Origin: Halichondria panicea
Lineage: Eukaryota > Porifera > Demospongiae > Suberitida > Halichondriidae
Assembly: GCF_963675165.1 (NCBI RefSeq)
Contig: NC_087390.1
Coordinates: 4,473,301 to 4,537,300, forward strand
Length of the DNA stretch: 64,000 nucleotides
Reading direction: 5' to 3'
The translations under genes and the position numbers were made by a program. Positions 13,301 to 28,300 of the stretch are shown one piece after another. Under the pieces are notes generated by a model. That model was not told where the DNA came from. It made no database searches and was given only the letters and a program-made list of their open reading frames with translations. How positions within the stretch are numbered: position 1 is the stretch's first letter; each line of letters begins with the position of its first letter.

Positions 13301-16300
13301 AATGCACACTTAATTATTGTTACAGCGGTTGTCATATCTAAAAGCAAGACACAGTAGATTATTTATTGTTCCATTCTAAAAAGTGGCAAAACAAAATAAT
13401 AGAAACATCATTTTGAGCATACTACACACTCCAGTTCCTTTTCACTATCGTAGGGGGGACAAGGCAAACTGGCGCAGCTAGCTTCAGTGTGCCATAAGTC
13501 AGAGGCCTCCATATGACCAGAAGAGCCAGGAATAGATTCCATACCTGCATCGACACAGATGTACATCGTGCGATAATTTGCAGTTCCTTCAGACATAAGA
13601 TAGCCAATGTATTCTCTAGACCAGTCGGTAGGGCAAGATGTCTTAGCAGGAATCATGATGACTTCAGCACGTGTAGATACTGAGCAAACAGCACAGGGCA
13701 CATTTTCGTTAACAGTGCCGAGAAATACAGATTCGTATTCAGCTCCATACATCAAACTAGCTCCCTGGACGCCAGCCTCAAATGGGAGCGTGTACTCTGG
13801 ATCAGTAGGCATACACAGATGGTTGGAGCCACCACCTTGTAGCATGAAACTATTGCCACCAACATAGCCACTGTAAACTAGAGTAGTTCCATTCATATCA
13901 GGGCATGAACTGTTTCCCCATCGAACATATGTTGTACGCTGACTACTAGAAATCTGATCAGTGAGTTTGTTCTGATTTTCGGTAATCCGTGATTCAAGGT
14001 TCTGAACGTCAACTATCGTTTGAGTTAGCTGTTGATCATCATTCGATAACAGCTCCTGAAATGAGAGTAGGGCAGACTCACTACTGTTAAACTGCACTCT
14101 TAATTCGGACATTCCTTTTTCAAGAAAAGCAATGCGATCTTCAGCAATTCTGTAATAAACCACCCCAAATACAATGATAGCTACGAGACACAGCACAGAA
14201 ATCAGTGTAGGTATAAACACCAATGCCCATCGTACACACTTTGCACACACAACAGACGTGCTTGACTTGCCACTAAAAGTAACATTTGATTCGTCGATTC
14301 CAAAAAAGTCTTCCTTTTCAGAACCCATGGGTTAGAGAGAGAATTAGCAGCTACGTATTAGCAAAACAACATGCAGACACACCCATGACACCCACACTCC
14401 CCCATAATACATATATGTTTATTGTTAACTAGTCCATGTCCATGATTACTGTTATACATGCATGCAATCTCAAGAGTGCATGTGCTGCTTACACCATAGG
14501 ACATACACAAAGCTAACTGGTAAACTACCAGCTACGAACATAAAAGCACTACAACTAATAAGTACATGCATGCAGTTCGTGTGATGCTACTCACAATGGA
14601 CACGACACTTAACGCTACTACTTTGAGCACACTACACACCCTAGTTCCTGTTCATCATTGTAGGGAGGACAAGGCAAACTGGCACAGTTGGCTTCGGTGT
14701 TCCACAAGTCAGTAGAATCCATATGATCAAAAGAGTTAGGAACAAAACCCATACTCGTATCGACACAGATATACATCGTGCGATAATTGGTAGTTCTTTC
14801 AGACATGATATAGCCAATGTACTCATTTGTCCAATCGGCAGGGCAAGATGTTTTTGCAGGAATCATAATGACTTCAGCACGTGTAGACACTGAGCAAACA
14901 GCACACACAGCATTCCGGTTGGCAGTACCGAGAAACACAGATTCGTATTCAGCACCATTTATGTTACTAGCTCCCTGGATGCCAGCCTCAAATGGGAGCG
15001 TGTATTCCGGATCAGTAGGCATACAGAGATGGTTGGAGGCACCACCTTGATTCCCAAACCAATTACCACCAGTATAGCCACTGTAAACTAGGGTAGTTCC
15101 ATTCACATCTGGGCACGAACCGCTTCCCCAACGAACGTATGTCGCACGCTGACTTGTGGATACTCGATCAGAGATGTCACTCATACCCTGTACAAAGTCA
15201 GCTCGTGTTTCATCGATCTGTTCTTGAATCACAGTTGGTACAGTAGTTGACATCTGTTCCTGAACAGAAGATAACATGGACTGGGTCTTGTTGATTTGAG
15301 CATCCAATTTAGCAGCACTTGACATCTGTGCCTCAACAGAAGATATTAACATGGATTGAGTCTTATTGAGTTGAGCTTCCAATTCAGCAACTCTTTCCGC
15401 AAGATCTCCCACACTTTCAGTAATAACCAGTCGGTAATAGAGCACTCCAAAAACAACCACAGCAGCTACACATAACAGGGCAATGAAAACAGCCAGAAGC
15501 ATCACAAGACATTGGCAACACTTTGAACAGCGGCTCTTGGATTTACCGTTGAATTTACTGTTGAAAGTCACATTTGTCTCGTCAATTCCAAAAATTTGTT
15601 CTTTGTCAGACACATCCATGGTTCAAAGTTAGAGATACAACATCTACACAACTTGCAACACTGACACACCCATACACATGTACATATAAACAATTCATGA
15701 TTTAGTAGAGACAACATGCAGACAGACAGACACACTTCATGATTATCATTAACATGCAGGTGTCAATAGGGGTGGTTAAATTACAAAAATTACAATTGTA
15801 CTTGACACATTTAACAAAACAATTAATAAAAAAGTTCACATGCATCAACCATACAAAATTATTTCGTTCGTATCATTGAGCAATTAACCATCTTAAGCAC
15901 ACAACAGTGTGGCTGGTCACATGTTCGGTAGCCACTCAATGTGCAGTCACAAGATACTTCGTTGCTCTCGATTTGAGTCGCATTTGTCAGTACAATAGAA
16001 GTACCATCACGTATCAATTCACAAGAATACTCAAAATTCTAGAAAACAAAGTGAAAAAGCAATAAGATATGACACCTAGCTGTTAGAATCACTCGGGTGC
16101 GACTATTAAACAGTATAAGCTAACACATAATGGACATACAATTATGTGAACGAATGCACTGTGCCTATAGTCTCCGTGGTAACACAAAATAGGGGTTCTC
16201 TATATATATCGTATTTGCGTGATCAGAGGCCGTGGCTACTAAATGTTTCATTTTGCTGGAAAAGAGCTACAGTATGAGAGAGGCGTTTATTACTTGCACC

Positions 16301-19300
16301 CCGGCAAATTCATACACCTTTAGGTTGAATTTAGGTTGCATCAAAACTTCTTTCTTACTTGCACAAAGTAATAGTACCTATAGCTATGTAAATGTATCAA
16401 TAATTATGGCTGCCATGTGAGGGTCAGAGTTCACTGAGGCTACTATTTGACAGCAGTTTCTATTGCACTGCTATTCTGATCAAGCAAATACGGTTTTGGC
16501 ACATATCAGAAAATGTAGGAGATTGAACTATATCTCTATAGTTATTATGATCAGGGAACAGCACAGCGGTAACATATTATACGATTTGGACACATAAATA
16601 TGCACACCTTATTCCATTGAACCTTTTTAGTACTGCAGATGGGAAACTCCCCACGTGTTTGTCTTGACGGAGCTGTGCAGTTAGATTCATTGTATCGAGT
16701 TTGCTCACAAGACACATTTTCTAATTTAGAAGTTGCTTTGCTATCTTCCAAAACGTTAGCACTGTCCACATTTGATTCGACGACATGCGATTTTAAATTT
16801 GATTGTCTGTCCTGAACTGGAGCCGCAGTAACAATAGCAACAAACAACAATGCCCAAATAATAGTTCTAGTCGATACGTAATGATGACATGCCATTGCTA
16901 ACAATCGATGAACAACTTGTTGTGAGAGGCACAATACTATTCAAACTCTTTCTGCTGACTAACTTTCAAGCACCAATTATGGACTTTGCTTCCGTTGAAA
17001 GAGCTTATAAAGCAATGCATTCTGAAAAATCTTCCATAGCTTGCAAAACAAGTACCTGGGAATCACCCTCCAAATAGTTCCAATTGCACAGCAAGTGGGT
17101 ATCTACCTCTTGTACACAGTCAGTATTAAAGGAGAACTGCTTAGTTAGCTATATGAAGGCATTTGGGACATTCCTTAACAGAACAGACATTCACGATTCC
17201 CGGTATAATTGCCCTTGCATAATTATTATCAATAAATTATGTGCAAGCGCACATAATTAAAACTACAAAAGTGGTGCCAATCTTATAGTTAAAGCTATAT
17301 AATTATCTGGCAGTAACAATAGTTATTATGTAACAAACAGAGATGACAAATTGCGTAATACCGTATAGTGCGAAATTTTCGAAGGGCTTAATTTTCGTGG
17401 ATTTCGTGGGTTAGAATTCTACACGAAAATTAATTCTATGAAATTGTTCTTTAATTAGAATTACCTGCTATAACATGCAAAGATTTAAAGGCGTGGCTTC
17501 CGGTAAGCAGTCATTCTGCGAACATTGTGCAACGAAATGGCTTTTAGAGACCAATCCACAAAATATAAGTGCCTCGAAAATTTCGTGCTATACGGTATAG
17601 AACATCGATCCAGCGTTTTTTCATTTCGAAAAAGACAGTCATGTCATGACAAGCAGGACTGGTATAAACGATATACTCTCCTAAGTTAAAATTAATATGG
17701 AACAGTCATAGTCACAATGACTACATTGTCAAGTTAAACAGTTTTCTATCAAACTTTTCTTTTAAAAGCACATGTAGGATCAACCAGTGCCAAAAATCCA
17801 ATCCAAAAATCCAATTGAATATTCATCGTTATACCAATGATAAAACCGTGGAATAGAAGTGACCAGAAAAAAAACTTGATAAGCTTGAAACAACGGCACT
17901 CATTTTCAATGAAAACCGAGACAAGAGAGCAGATGAACAGCAGCACAATAACCAGATGCCATATTAACATCCCAGACACAAAGAGAATACCATAATAATT
18001 GTAATAATTATTACAAATATTATGGTATTTATTGTTGCGCAGCATCGCAGGAAAACAAAATAATTACCAGAGAATGGAAGTCAACATTCCAACTGTCTGC
18101 TTACGATTGTTGCAAACTCTGAAACACATTTAGTCTGATACATGTGACTATAGCCGATATACATCATAACTCAAAGAGAGTTTGACAATAAATTGGAATA
18201 TGTGATGTGCTTGCATAAGCTAAATTACAGGTCATGAATATCAAACTTGATTTATTCTGTGACGTTATTATAATTATATGAATAAGCCTTTAAGAACACG
18301 TGCATGTGCACATGCATGCACATTTCACAATTGCTATCTACAATGAATAATAGTCAGGTAACAGGTGCCAGTGAAGTCCCCAGCAATAGCCCGCTGTCTG
18401 TCTCCGTCTTCGCCAGGAAAGGTGACATCACAGTCACACCACACATGGTCACTATCCTCCTGTAGCGTCAGACTCTCTTGGTACTCGCTGAACCTCCCCA
18501 ACGGCTGAAAGGAACATTCACGCGAGAGAATAACCTTCCCCTACAATGAACGGAAGTATTGATATAGTGCATACATGGCCTCAGAAAAACAAATAGCATG
18601 GCATATACAATGTAAGTACATAAGAAATTATGCACGTATATTAATCTTCTTATATGCATTATAAATGTACTGCACTATACAGGCATTAGGTAATGATAAC
18701 ATATAGATTGATAGAATAATTATGTTCTATCTAACTGACTAAGTACTCACCACTTCCTTTATTAAAGTTGTTGGTGTTCGACAAGACTTCCAGTATTGCC
18801 CTTGTCTGGACGAGGGCACTGTACAGCTCTGTCTATGAGTAGAGCAAAGGTTGCTCAAGCTGACGCCATTGCTTTCAGACTGATGTCCTTTAATGTGTTC
18901 CTGAAGTTGCTCGCCCAAAGTATTCAAGCCTTTATACGAATTATCAGCAAATGATTTAACTGACTTAACCGTGGTTTGAGTTTGGTGCAATTCAATAGCC
19001 AGCTTCTCTACAGAATTCTGCATCACTTGAGTCTCATTTGAACCAGAATTAGATTGAAAGTGAACCAATTTTGATGCTTCCAATTCTTTTCGCAAACTAG
19101 CTAACATATTTTCCAGTTTATCCATTCTTTCAGAGTCGCTTAAAACCTGATCGTTTCCTTCAAAAGCTTTACGATTTTCCTGTAAGCTAGAATTTATTCC
19201 AGTAACCATTCCTTTGATGGAAAGATTCAGTTTTCGAAAGGCGTATCTCAACTGATCAGCTTCCATACGAGAGTTTAGAGCTTCTTCATTCAGTTGCTCA

Positions 19301-22300
19301 ATCTCATGATTCCGTACGTGATTAGTCCAGAGTTCATAAAGAAAGACTACAGCCAATGCACCTCCGACCACCAAAAGTAAAAGCAACATGGCATTGTCCC
19401 TCATTCTAACAGCTCTCACAGTCTTCATAATTATATTATCAGGCCTCTCACTGTATGCGCACACGTTACTGCTACTTCTATTTTATACCCTATAAGCACA
19501 CCCCCTCTTTGGCAGCGTATCACATATGTACACATCAGCTACAGGTATATAACCATTGCAACATAATTATTGCTTGATTGCAAAATAGGTACCATGGACA
19601 GAAATCCCCTGGGAAAGTTCCTTGGATTCTGTGATAGGATTAGAACTATAGTATGACATCATCAAAAATTCATTCATACTGAAGTACTAATGGCATTCAT
19701 GTGTGCCCAAGTATTTGAGGGGAATCCCCAGGGATAATCCCTTATAATTATATATAAATTGTTTTTAGATCAGTCCCATGATGTCAGTAAGAAGGACCTG
19801 AATAAAATTCTGCATGCTGAATCCGCGAACATAATTATGATCGTGAATCGGGACTGATCTTGAATCTATAAAGCAATGGTTAGAAAACTGTTTTTGGTCG
19901 CCTTTGAAGATTGCCTACAAGTTTCGGATCAAGTGGCATATGCGGCACCGAATGTAATTTTGAAAGGGTTCGGGGTTCAGGTTAGCTAGGGTGTTTCCAC
20001 ATCCGGTGCACATCCGGTGCCGTATAAGCCACTTGATCCCAAGTTTCAACTATAACTAGCCTATTATTATCAGTTAAAGCAGTCCATAAAAGTGTCTTGT
20101 TCGCTCAAACAGCTCATTTTTGTGTCCTAACCCAAACACACACACCAATCACTCTACTCCTGCTGCACGCTGCACACACACACACGAGGTAATTACTGCA
20201 ATGTTGATGTACATGCAAACATCTTTGCATGGTAAAACAGTGGTGTAAACAAGTGCACATGCATGCAGGAAGCTACTATCATAACAAAAACAATGCTATG
20301 CATGACTACATAATGCACCTCTGATGGGCAGAGCCCAGAGAAAGGATTATGCCACTACAGTCTTTAACTTCTAATTGTCCAGTACACCAGAATGAAATGT
20401 GTTTCATTCCTGCCGTGCATGACTGTTTCTAGGTAACATTTGATGACAAGTAATATCCTATGTGATTGAAACTATATGTACATCCAACACAAGGTTTCGT
20501 TATGTTCTTTTTGCTGACTATTATTGGCACAATTAGCTTTTGTTGAAAGAGCCTACATATTTATTACTATGTATCTGTCACTTTGTCTGCTCACCTGGAT
20601 GCCAAAGTAGTGCGTTTACAGCATTGATAGGCTCAACATAATTATGTGTAACTATGCAGATATTAGTTTTGTTTGTGGCAGTTTTTCTCTTGTAGTCAAA
20701 TAAAAACGATCAAAGCTAAGAAGCTTGAATTGGCACGTTAGATAAACTAGCTACCCGACTTTGATTTGAGACATCAACATGCGCACTCTATACCACGTTG
20801 AGCCCATCCATGTGCTTTGCAATCATAATTATGAAGACTGGTTTAACGAAGATCTTCAATGACAGAATATTCTGTTGGTGAAAATGCTGTTCTCAAACCG
20901 AAGTCCTTGCCCTGGATGTGGGGTTGAGAAAAGTAGCTACCCTACATTAGCTAAGCCAAAAAGCTGCGAACAATTGTAGCACTCTATACTATAGTAGTAA
21001 GAAAACTAGAAAGTGAGTAGCGTAGTCATACTTAAAACAATGAGCCAGAAATTTAGATTATAAATAATCACAAACTTTAAGTGTTGCTGCACTACATAGG
21101 TTTTATGTGTCTTTGATTCCTGTCTTGATGTAGCAGGTATATATAGCAATGATGTAATTTTAAACTACTACGATTCAGGATATGTACTCAATAGGTCAAT
21201 GCTAGAGAGCGAGTGCTGACTCAGTGGGTTGGATATGTTTCGAGTTTCATATACATGTATAAGTGACCCTTAATTAATCCTGGCAACCTCCTCTGCAGGT
21301 ACATGTGTATGCAGTATTACCAGGGAACTATACCTAATATGAGTTGCTATGTGGACATTCCCTAACAGATCAATATTCAGTCAAAATTCCCGTATACGTG
21401 CCAACACTTCCTAAGTGAGAAAACAAGCAGACAAACGTAAACATGTATTGGGAACACAGGTAGACGCAAGCCAAAAAATTCCCTAAATTACGTAATTGGA
21501 GGGAAGTTATAAATGTGCTAACATCATTATCAGAGCAGTTTATTTGTCAACTAATGACTTTTAACCTAGACTGGCTTTTGAATAGCCTGTCTTTACTCTT
21601 TATTCATGCTGTGCACACAAAGTACACAAAACTACGTATAGTACCTATCATAAATGTAATGGTTTTTAGTGGATAGACCGAATGAAAAGTTACATATGCT
21701 TATTATCATCGCAGCGATGATATAACTTTAAGGGAAGTGAACCGTTAGTTACCGAGAAAAGATTACAAACAACACAAGTTAACCAGATACTATTAAAAAC
21801 TTTACTAATCAGTTAGTTTCGAAACATGAACTCAGCAACTGCACTATAACCAATAAACAATAACCAAAGTGATGTAGCTTTACTGAAGTTTTTATTCTCT
21901 AAGATACATAACTTAGAATTTTCGTCCATTAGTCGAGAGAAACAGCATCGTAATTCCAGAAAATTAGTCGAATACCAAGTAGGAATAGCACTGTCTCTTA
22001 CGGCATAATCACTCGAGCAGATATGCCGAACACAACTCCATAACAGCAGTATTAATGGTGAAGAGTCCCAAAATAGAACAGACACGATACGTAACATTTC
22101 CAGCATAAAGTCACCAATTTCCTGAATTGTTTCCATGATTTGCACAATTGTGACAGTAGTGAGATTGCAGTTAAACTTGGCTGTGGCTATTTAGCTTTTA
22201 TACAATACCTACAATGTACTATACATCATAACACGTACATCAGCATGCATACATACATTCAGCGTAGAATGTGCTGAGTGTACGGGAGTTGTTGCTATAG

Positions 22301-25300
22301 GATCGAGATTATAACAAAGAAACAACAATACACATTAAATGTTAGTCTCTGGAACGTATGAATATTCTTGGGAGCTCAAAAAATGTACATGTATGAATGT
22401 ACTCATCTAAATTCTAAGTAAATTAAACAGTAACTATACAGATACTAGCTACTGTATATAGCGGGTAATTTTCGTGGGGTAAAATATTTGTGGTTTTCGT
22501 GGTTGGAGGTCTGACCACAAATATTTTACCCACGAATGAAGCGACCTTTCCTACCTTTACCTGCAGTGCAAGCAGCAACCACGAAAATATTACCCACGAA
22601 ATGTCTCAATATTGCTGAACCACGAATATTTTGTCCCCCGAAAATTACCCACTATACGGTATATAGGCAACCTATATAGAATGCATGGTACAAGGAGCAG
22701 TCATTTTCAACTTCTAGTATGTACATATATATATAGGAATCCATCACAGTAGAAACATAATTTTTTTTATATTATGTAGTAATTATATATAATTTTACTT
22801 ACAACCGAATTGATTATAAAACGGGGTGATACTGTATAATTATTATACATCTACACATATCACACAACAAAAACAAGGTCAATAAGAACAGAGTTTGTCA
22901 GAGTTAACTAATCTACATAGATATCTAATCCACAAATACGTGGCATACATATGCATGTGCATGTGCACACAGCAGTGACGCTCACTTAAAAAGCTTCTCT
23001 TAAGAACTTCAACACCTTTACAATCCCATCCGATGCTCCAAGTCAAAATGTTTCTTCTTCCCAATACCAAACTCTTACACCTGACAGGCAAATGGATATT
23101 ACAAATTGACAAAAATTCCTCAGTGTTTTGTGAATACTACAGCAGCATCCCAGTGTAAAAAACATGATTATCACCAAGTACCACAAGACAACTCCAATGA
23201 CAATCAAGATATCTAGAATACTCATTATAACTGTCTGCACGACTTTACAAATACAAAAACTGACTTGTGACTATAACATATAAGGGTGTGGCACATACAC
23301 AACTATAATTATGCTGATGTGCGTATGCATGCAGCCTTATGAATAATGTAATGGTTGGTGTGTGCACACAAGATCAGATAAACTTCAGCCAAAGAGATCA
23401 ATTCTTATAAGAACGAAACTTCACATGCAACTACTGTCAGTCGATCAATTCTCACTGTATTCTTATCATCATGAAATGTTTTAAATTGCCAATAGCCGCT
23501 CAGTATGCTTGAAAGTTGGAGCTACACCGAACAATGCTTAAAGTGCATATGCCACGAAAGTCATTATCAATGGAGCGTTGCCTATCACTATTTTCTCCAG
23601 GGAATGTGACATCACAGTCACACCACACACTATTTCCGTCCACTTGAGGAGTAAGACTCTCTTGATAGTTTCTGAATTGTATTGGCGAGTGGAACGAACA
23701 TCTATAATCAAGGGTGATCTTGTCCTGTACAAGAAACATGATAATAGCTATAGCATCAAATTGCATGTACATGTACTGTCGCCCTTACCGGTAAATTAAG
23801 CGTTACTTTAGACGTTTGACAAGATTTCCAATACGATCCTTGCTTTGAAGACGGTGCAGTACATTGCACACTTTCTGTTGAACAGTGATCAGCTAAGTTA
23901 ATGGTTGGATGCTGTTTTATAAGGTCCTGGAATTGCTCGCCCAAAGTATTGAGACCCTTGTAAGTATTTTGGGCATACGATTCAACAGCGTCCACTTTTG
24001 TTTGTGTCTGTTGCATGCCCAGCTTTGTTTCAGTCAGCTCTTTTTCCACTACAACAATATATTCAGAAATATTTGTGAGCTTTCTAGTCGCTTTCATTTC
24101 GAAGGATGCATGGTCTCCATTCAATTTCTTTAGTGAAGAATCCAGTGTGGTGATTGTACCATCAGTAGAGTTTTTAAACTCTCCAAAAAAATATTTTTGT
24201 TGATCAGCACCAAAGCGGAGATGTTGTGCTTTTAGTTTCAGCTGCTCAATTTCGTGGCTCAATACATAGTTAGTCCAGACGCTGTACAGAAAAACTGCAA
24301 CCAATGCACCTACTGTTACCAGTAGTCCGAGTGACATCCAGCTATTCCGCCTTTTAGCAGCTCTTACTGGCTTCATATTTATTGTCAGTGCAATAATACA
24401 TACAGTAACATAGCACTAGTGGGTCTGCTGTATGTTTTATACTCTGTAAGCATGCATCGTTGCTAAGTGTATATGCCAGCAGCTGGGCTGTGGGCTAATG
24501 AATATTGAATTACCCTGAACTATATAAAGGATTCCCCAGGGAAACTCCTGCAGAATTTCCCTACAATACTATTTTTAGTTGGTACAACTATGACATAACC
24601 CATGCAGAGTACTGCATGTTGCTAAATACACACAGTGTATTTGCACTTAGGGAAATCCCGGGGATAGTCCCTAAATAAACTGGCAAAGATCACCACTCAA
24701 ATTGGTGGTGGAATGACAGTACAATGGTGCACGGCACTATTGTTGCAACTACATGTATTATCGGCAGAACTTGCGTCAACGTTCAGATGTAGCTGTAAAC
24801 GAGCCAGTCAAACCACATGCGCTAAAGTGCAGCAATGTACACACATGCAGGATTTCAGGGTATAAGAAGCCCAAACCGACTTATGCAGGTAAAAACTCAT
24901 ACAGTTGTTAACGGTACTAAAAAATACACAGCAAACGTAGCAGCCAGCATGATTAAGTACTGTACTGTTTTCATGCCCAGACACACTTTACGTACAATGT
25001 ATAGACTCAAAACAAACAAGGCTGCACATACATGCATCTAAGTTACTCACCTGGAGCAGTTTATCAGTAGTCTGAGTGAGCCGTTCCTCCTTGGCTTGCA
25101 GCACCGACCTCAGAGTGGAAAGCTCCTGCTCAAGACCGGACAAACCGTCTGTCTCTGCTATTTTATCTTGTCTTAAATGCTCAAGAGCTTCATTGGCTTC
25201 ATCTAGTTGAGCCTGTGAAAACAAAAGTAACAAGATAAAAAACTTTATAGCAAAAGCTGTAAAAACTATTGATACTGTATAGTGGGAAATGTTCGTGAGG

Positions 25301-28300
25301 TGCAAAATTTAACGTTTTTTGAGGCCAGAGCAGTTGACGCGAAAATTAAAACTGGGATACACTCTCACGCACCGGTATTTTACATACAAAGCTATTGGTG
25401 GGTGTGGTTTCCTGGCATTGAAACGTGAATATTAGAACCTACCAACATTTCTGCTGAGGGCTTTGGAGCCAAATAGCGAAAATTTCCCGCTATACGGTAG
25501 TCACATTTCTACCACACCCTAGGATAATTCAATCAATTAACTTAGCTGATCACAGTTAAACTGTGTGTGTGTAACCGGAATTGAAGTCATGGGATTACAA
25601 TCACAGCTAGAAGGATTTATGACACAAATTGGGATGCTACAGAGTCAATTTGATGCTTTTGGGTCTACAGAGCAGGCAAATAATGACCTACAAGATCAAG
25701 TGAACACTGCTAACCAACAACTTCAGACACTGCAAGTATTTCGAACTCAACAAATTCACGGGCATTGCTTAGTGACATCGATATCTACAGACTCTAAAGT
25801 TGTTTCATCCTGGCATTACTATGGATAATCCAGCTACATTGTACATGTAGCTCTTGCAGTGATAATGGACATTCTGGAATGTACCGGATTTAATTTAGCA
25901 GTACTAGCTCTCCTGTTTAGGTCTACTGTAACATGAATCGAACAAACTGTAGTTGCAGCTCTACAGGCGGGACATGACTGACCCCAACCAGAACTGTCCA
26001 AGGAAATCCACAAAGGCCTTGAAATACACTGAGTTGTATGTCTACCACTTACTCAACATACGGTGTAGCCTCGATCCCAGGCTGAGTTTTCGCTTTTACA
26101 ACGGTTAGGCGAACAACTAACCGTTATAAAAGTGAAACTCGGCCTGGGATCGACATAATTATGGTGTGGAGTTCACAAGTATGTGGTCGAATCATAGCCT
26201 ATCAACTTGATACAACGGATGGCTTTCAACACTATCAGAGCAATAATTCGCTAACAATAGACTCAAGTTAGTGGGTACGGAAATCACCACGGCAACACAT
26301 AAAATTATGGACATTTGCTTCAACTTTCAATGAAGGAGCAATGGACGCGTTGATATGTCCCTGCATTCGGTATTTAGTCTAGTATTATGTAATGACCGCA
26401 CTCGTATTTTAATCACATTTCTACACATCCAAATTTAACGTGCTGATCAACAACTGTGCATAGAGCTACAGTAGAGAAGTTTCTGTTCTGTTTGCATACC
26501 GTATAGAGGGCACATTTTCGAGGGTATAAACTTTTGCGGAATGACCGTTAGAAAGGATTTAGCGGAATAGCAGCCTTTTTGCAGCATGCATGCGATACTA
26601 AATTCGTGGGTATAAATGTTCGCGTTACATGCTTAATCAGCAAAAACCACGACCATTCATATCTTCGAAATATACCCGCTATCACAGCATAACACGTGCG
26701 TAGGCGCCTTTGCGTGCAATCTATTGAGCTTACTACGCAAATGGAATAGAAAGTTTAATTTGGCCTGTAGGCTAGTTTATTTTCTGATCAACAAATGCCA
26801 TTAATATATAGGTAAATAATACAAGAAACAACAAGTTACATGTAATTAGCACTACATATACATGCGTACACCAAAATTAATGTTCTCTAAGACACAAAAC
26901 TTAAAATAGTTTGTCCCAAATGCCGAGAGAGAGCAAGTCTGAATCCCAGAAATAAAATCGAATTAAAAGTAGAACGATACCAAGAAAATACCGGATCATA
27001 TGGCGAAGAACATTCTCCCCTGTAGAACAATTGCTCAAGCAGTATCGAATAATATTCCACAAGATCAGTATAACAGGTGAAAGGTCCCAACATGAAACAA
27101 AAAAAGTACGAATGCAGTTCTCTATCCAGTTGCCATTGTTTTGAGCTGTTTCCATGACTTGTATACAAATGTAGCAGTAGAGTAATAAGTTTCAATTAAA
27201 CAATGAAGACCTCTCAGACCTTGAGATACACAGCAGCAAGCTTCACTATATAGTTAGTTAGTTAGTAGTTTTGTGGCTGGCTATAAAGCTGGTATATGTT
27301 CAGTAAATCTACAAACTGCCAATACGTACACAAAAGCTTACTATTACGTCAGCTTGGAATGTGCTAAGTAAGTAAGTTGTTTCTAAACAAGGTTTAGTCC
27401 CTGGTGTATATACAGTGCTTTCAGCTTTGATTTAACCACAGAGTGAGTAGTTGTACTTAAATGTATCTCAAGATTGGAACCGCATTTCTAAGAAAGGTGA
27501 ATAAATAAGCTACAACCTTATTTGAAAATATTTCCCCAAAAGTTGTTGTAGTGGGAAATCATTTTAGGTAAAAATGTGGGTGATCGTAAAATATATGTGT
27601 AACATAAAATATCTCCGGAACTAAAGTATTTCTGGACAACTTTTTTGTATCAAAAGACAGAAAATTTATTAACAATTAATGTGCAAAAACAATTAGACCT
27701 TAGCCGACAAATTTGCTTGAGTTCCAATCGCTAAGCGAAAAGGCACCTAAAACATCCCATAATTGAGTATTAATCAGTACGTGTACTTATGTAAGCTATA
27801 CGTAATCATGCATATGTTAGCTAAACTATTCAGGAATGTTGTGCCAAAGTTCCATACCTTAGCCGAAAACAATTGGTCTTTTCCATCGCTAAGCGATTGT
27901 CCACTATAGAAAAATGTTGGTGTTTTATAAACCACCACATACCCACCACCTTTGGTTGCCATGGAAATACTTTTGGATATGTTTTAGATAATTTGTTCAC
28001 CAACACAATGGTATTATCATCATATTTTCTTAGAAATGTTCCAATCTCAAAATATGTACTAACACGTACCAAATTGCGTTTATTTACTCTATAGACTAAA
28101 GTAAAGGCACTGTACATGAATGTTATTGACGTCATGAATGCATGCATGTACAAAATTAAAAAGCAGAGATGTTGTGCTTTTAGTTCAACTGCTCAATTTC
28201 GTGGCTCAATATATAGTTAGTCCAGACGCTGTACAGAAAGACTGCAACCAATGGCACCTATTGTTACCAGTAGTCCAAGTGACATCTAGCTATTCTGCAT

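Noticed and set aside
13607-15050. Plus-strand frames starting MYS(L/F)(D/V)QS
   Set aside because: They are the antisense of the conserved collagen-C4-like heads, which explains their similarity to each other.
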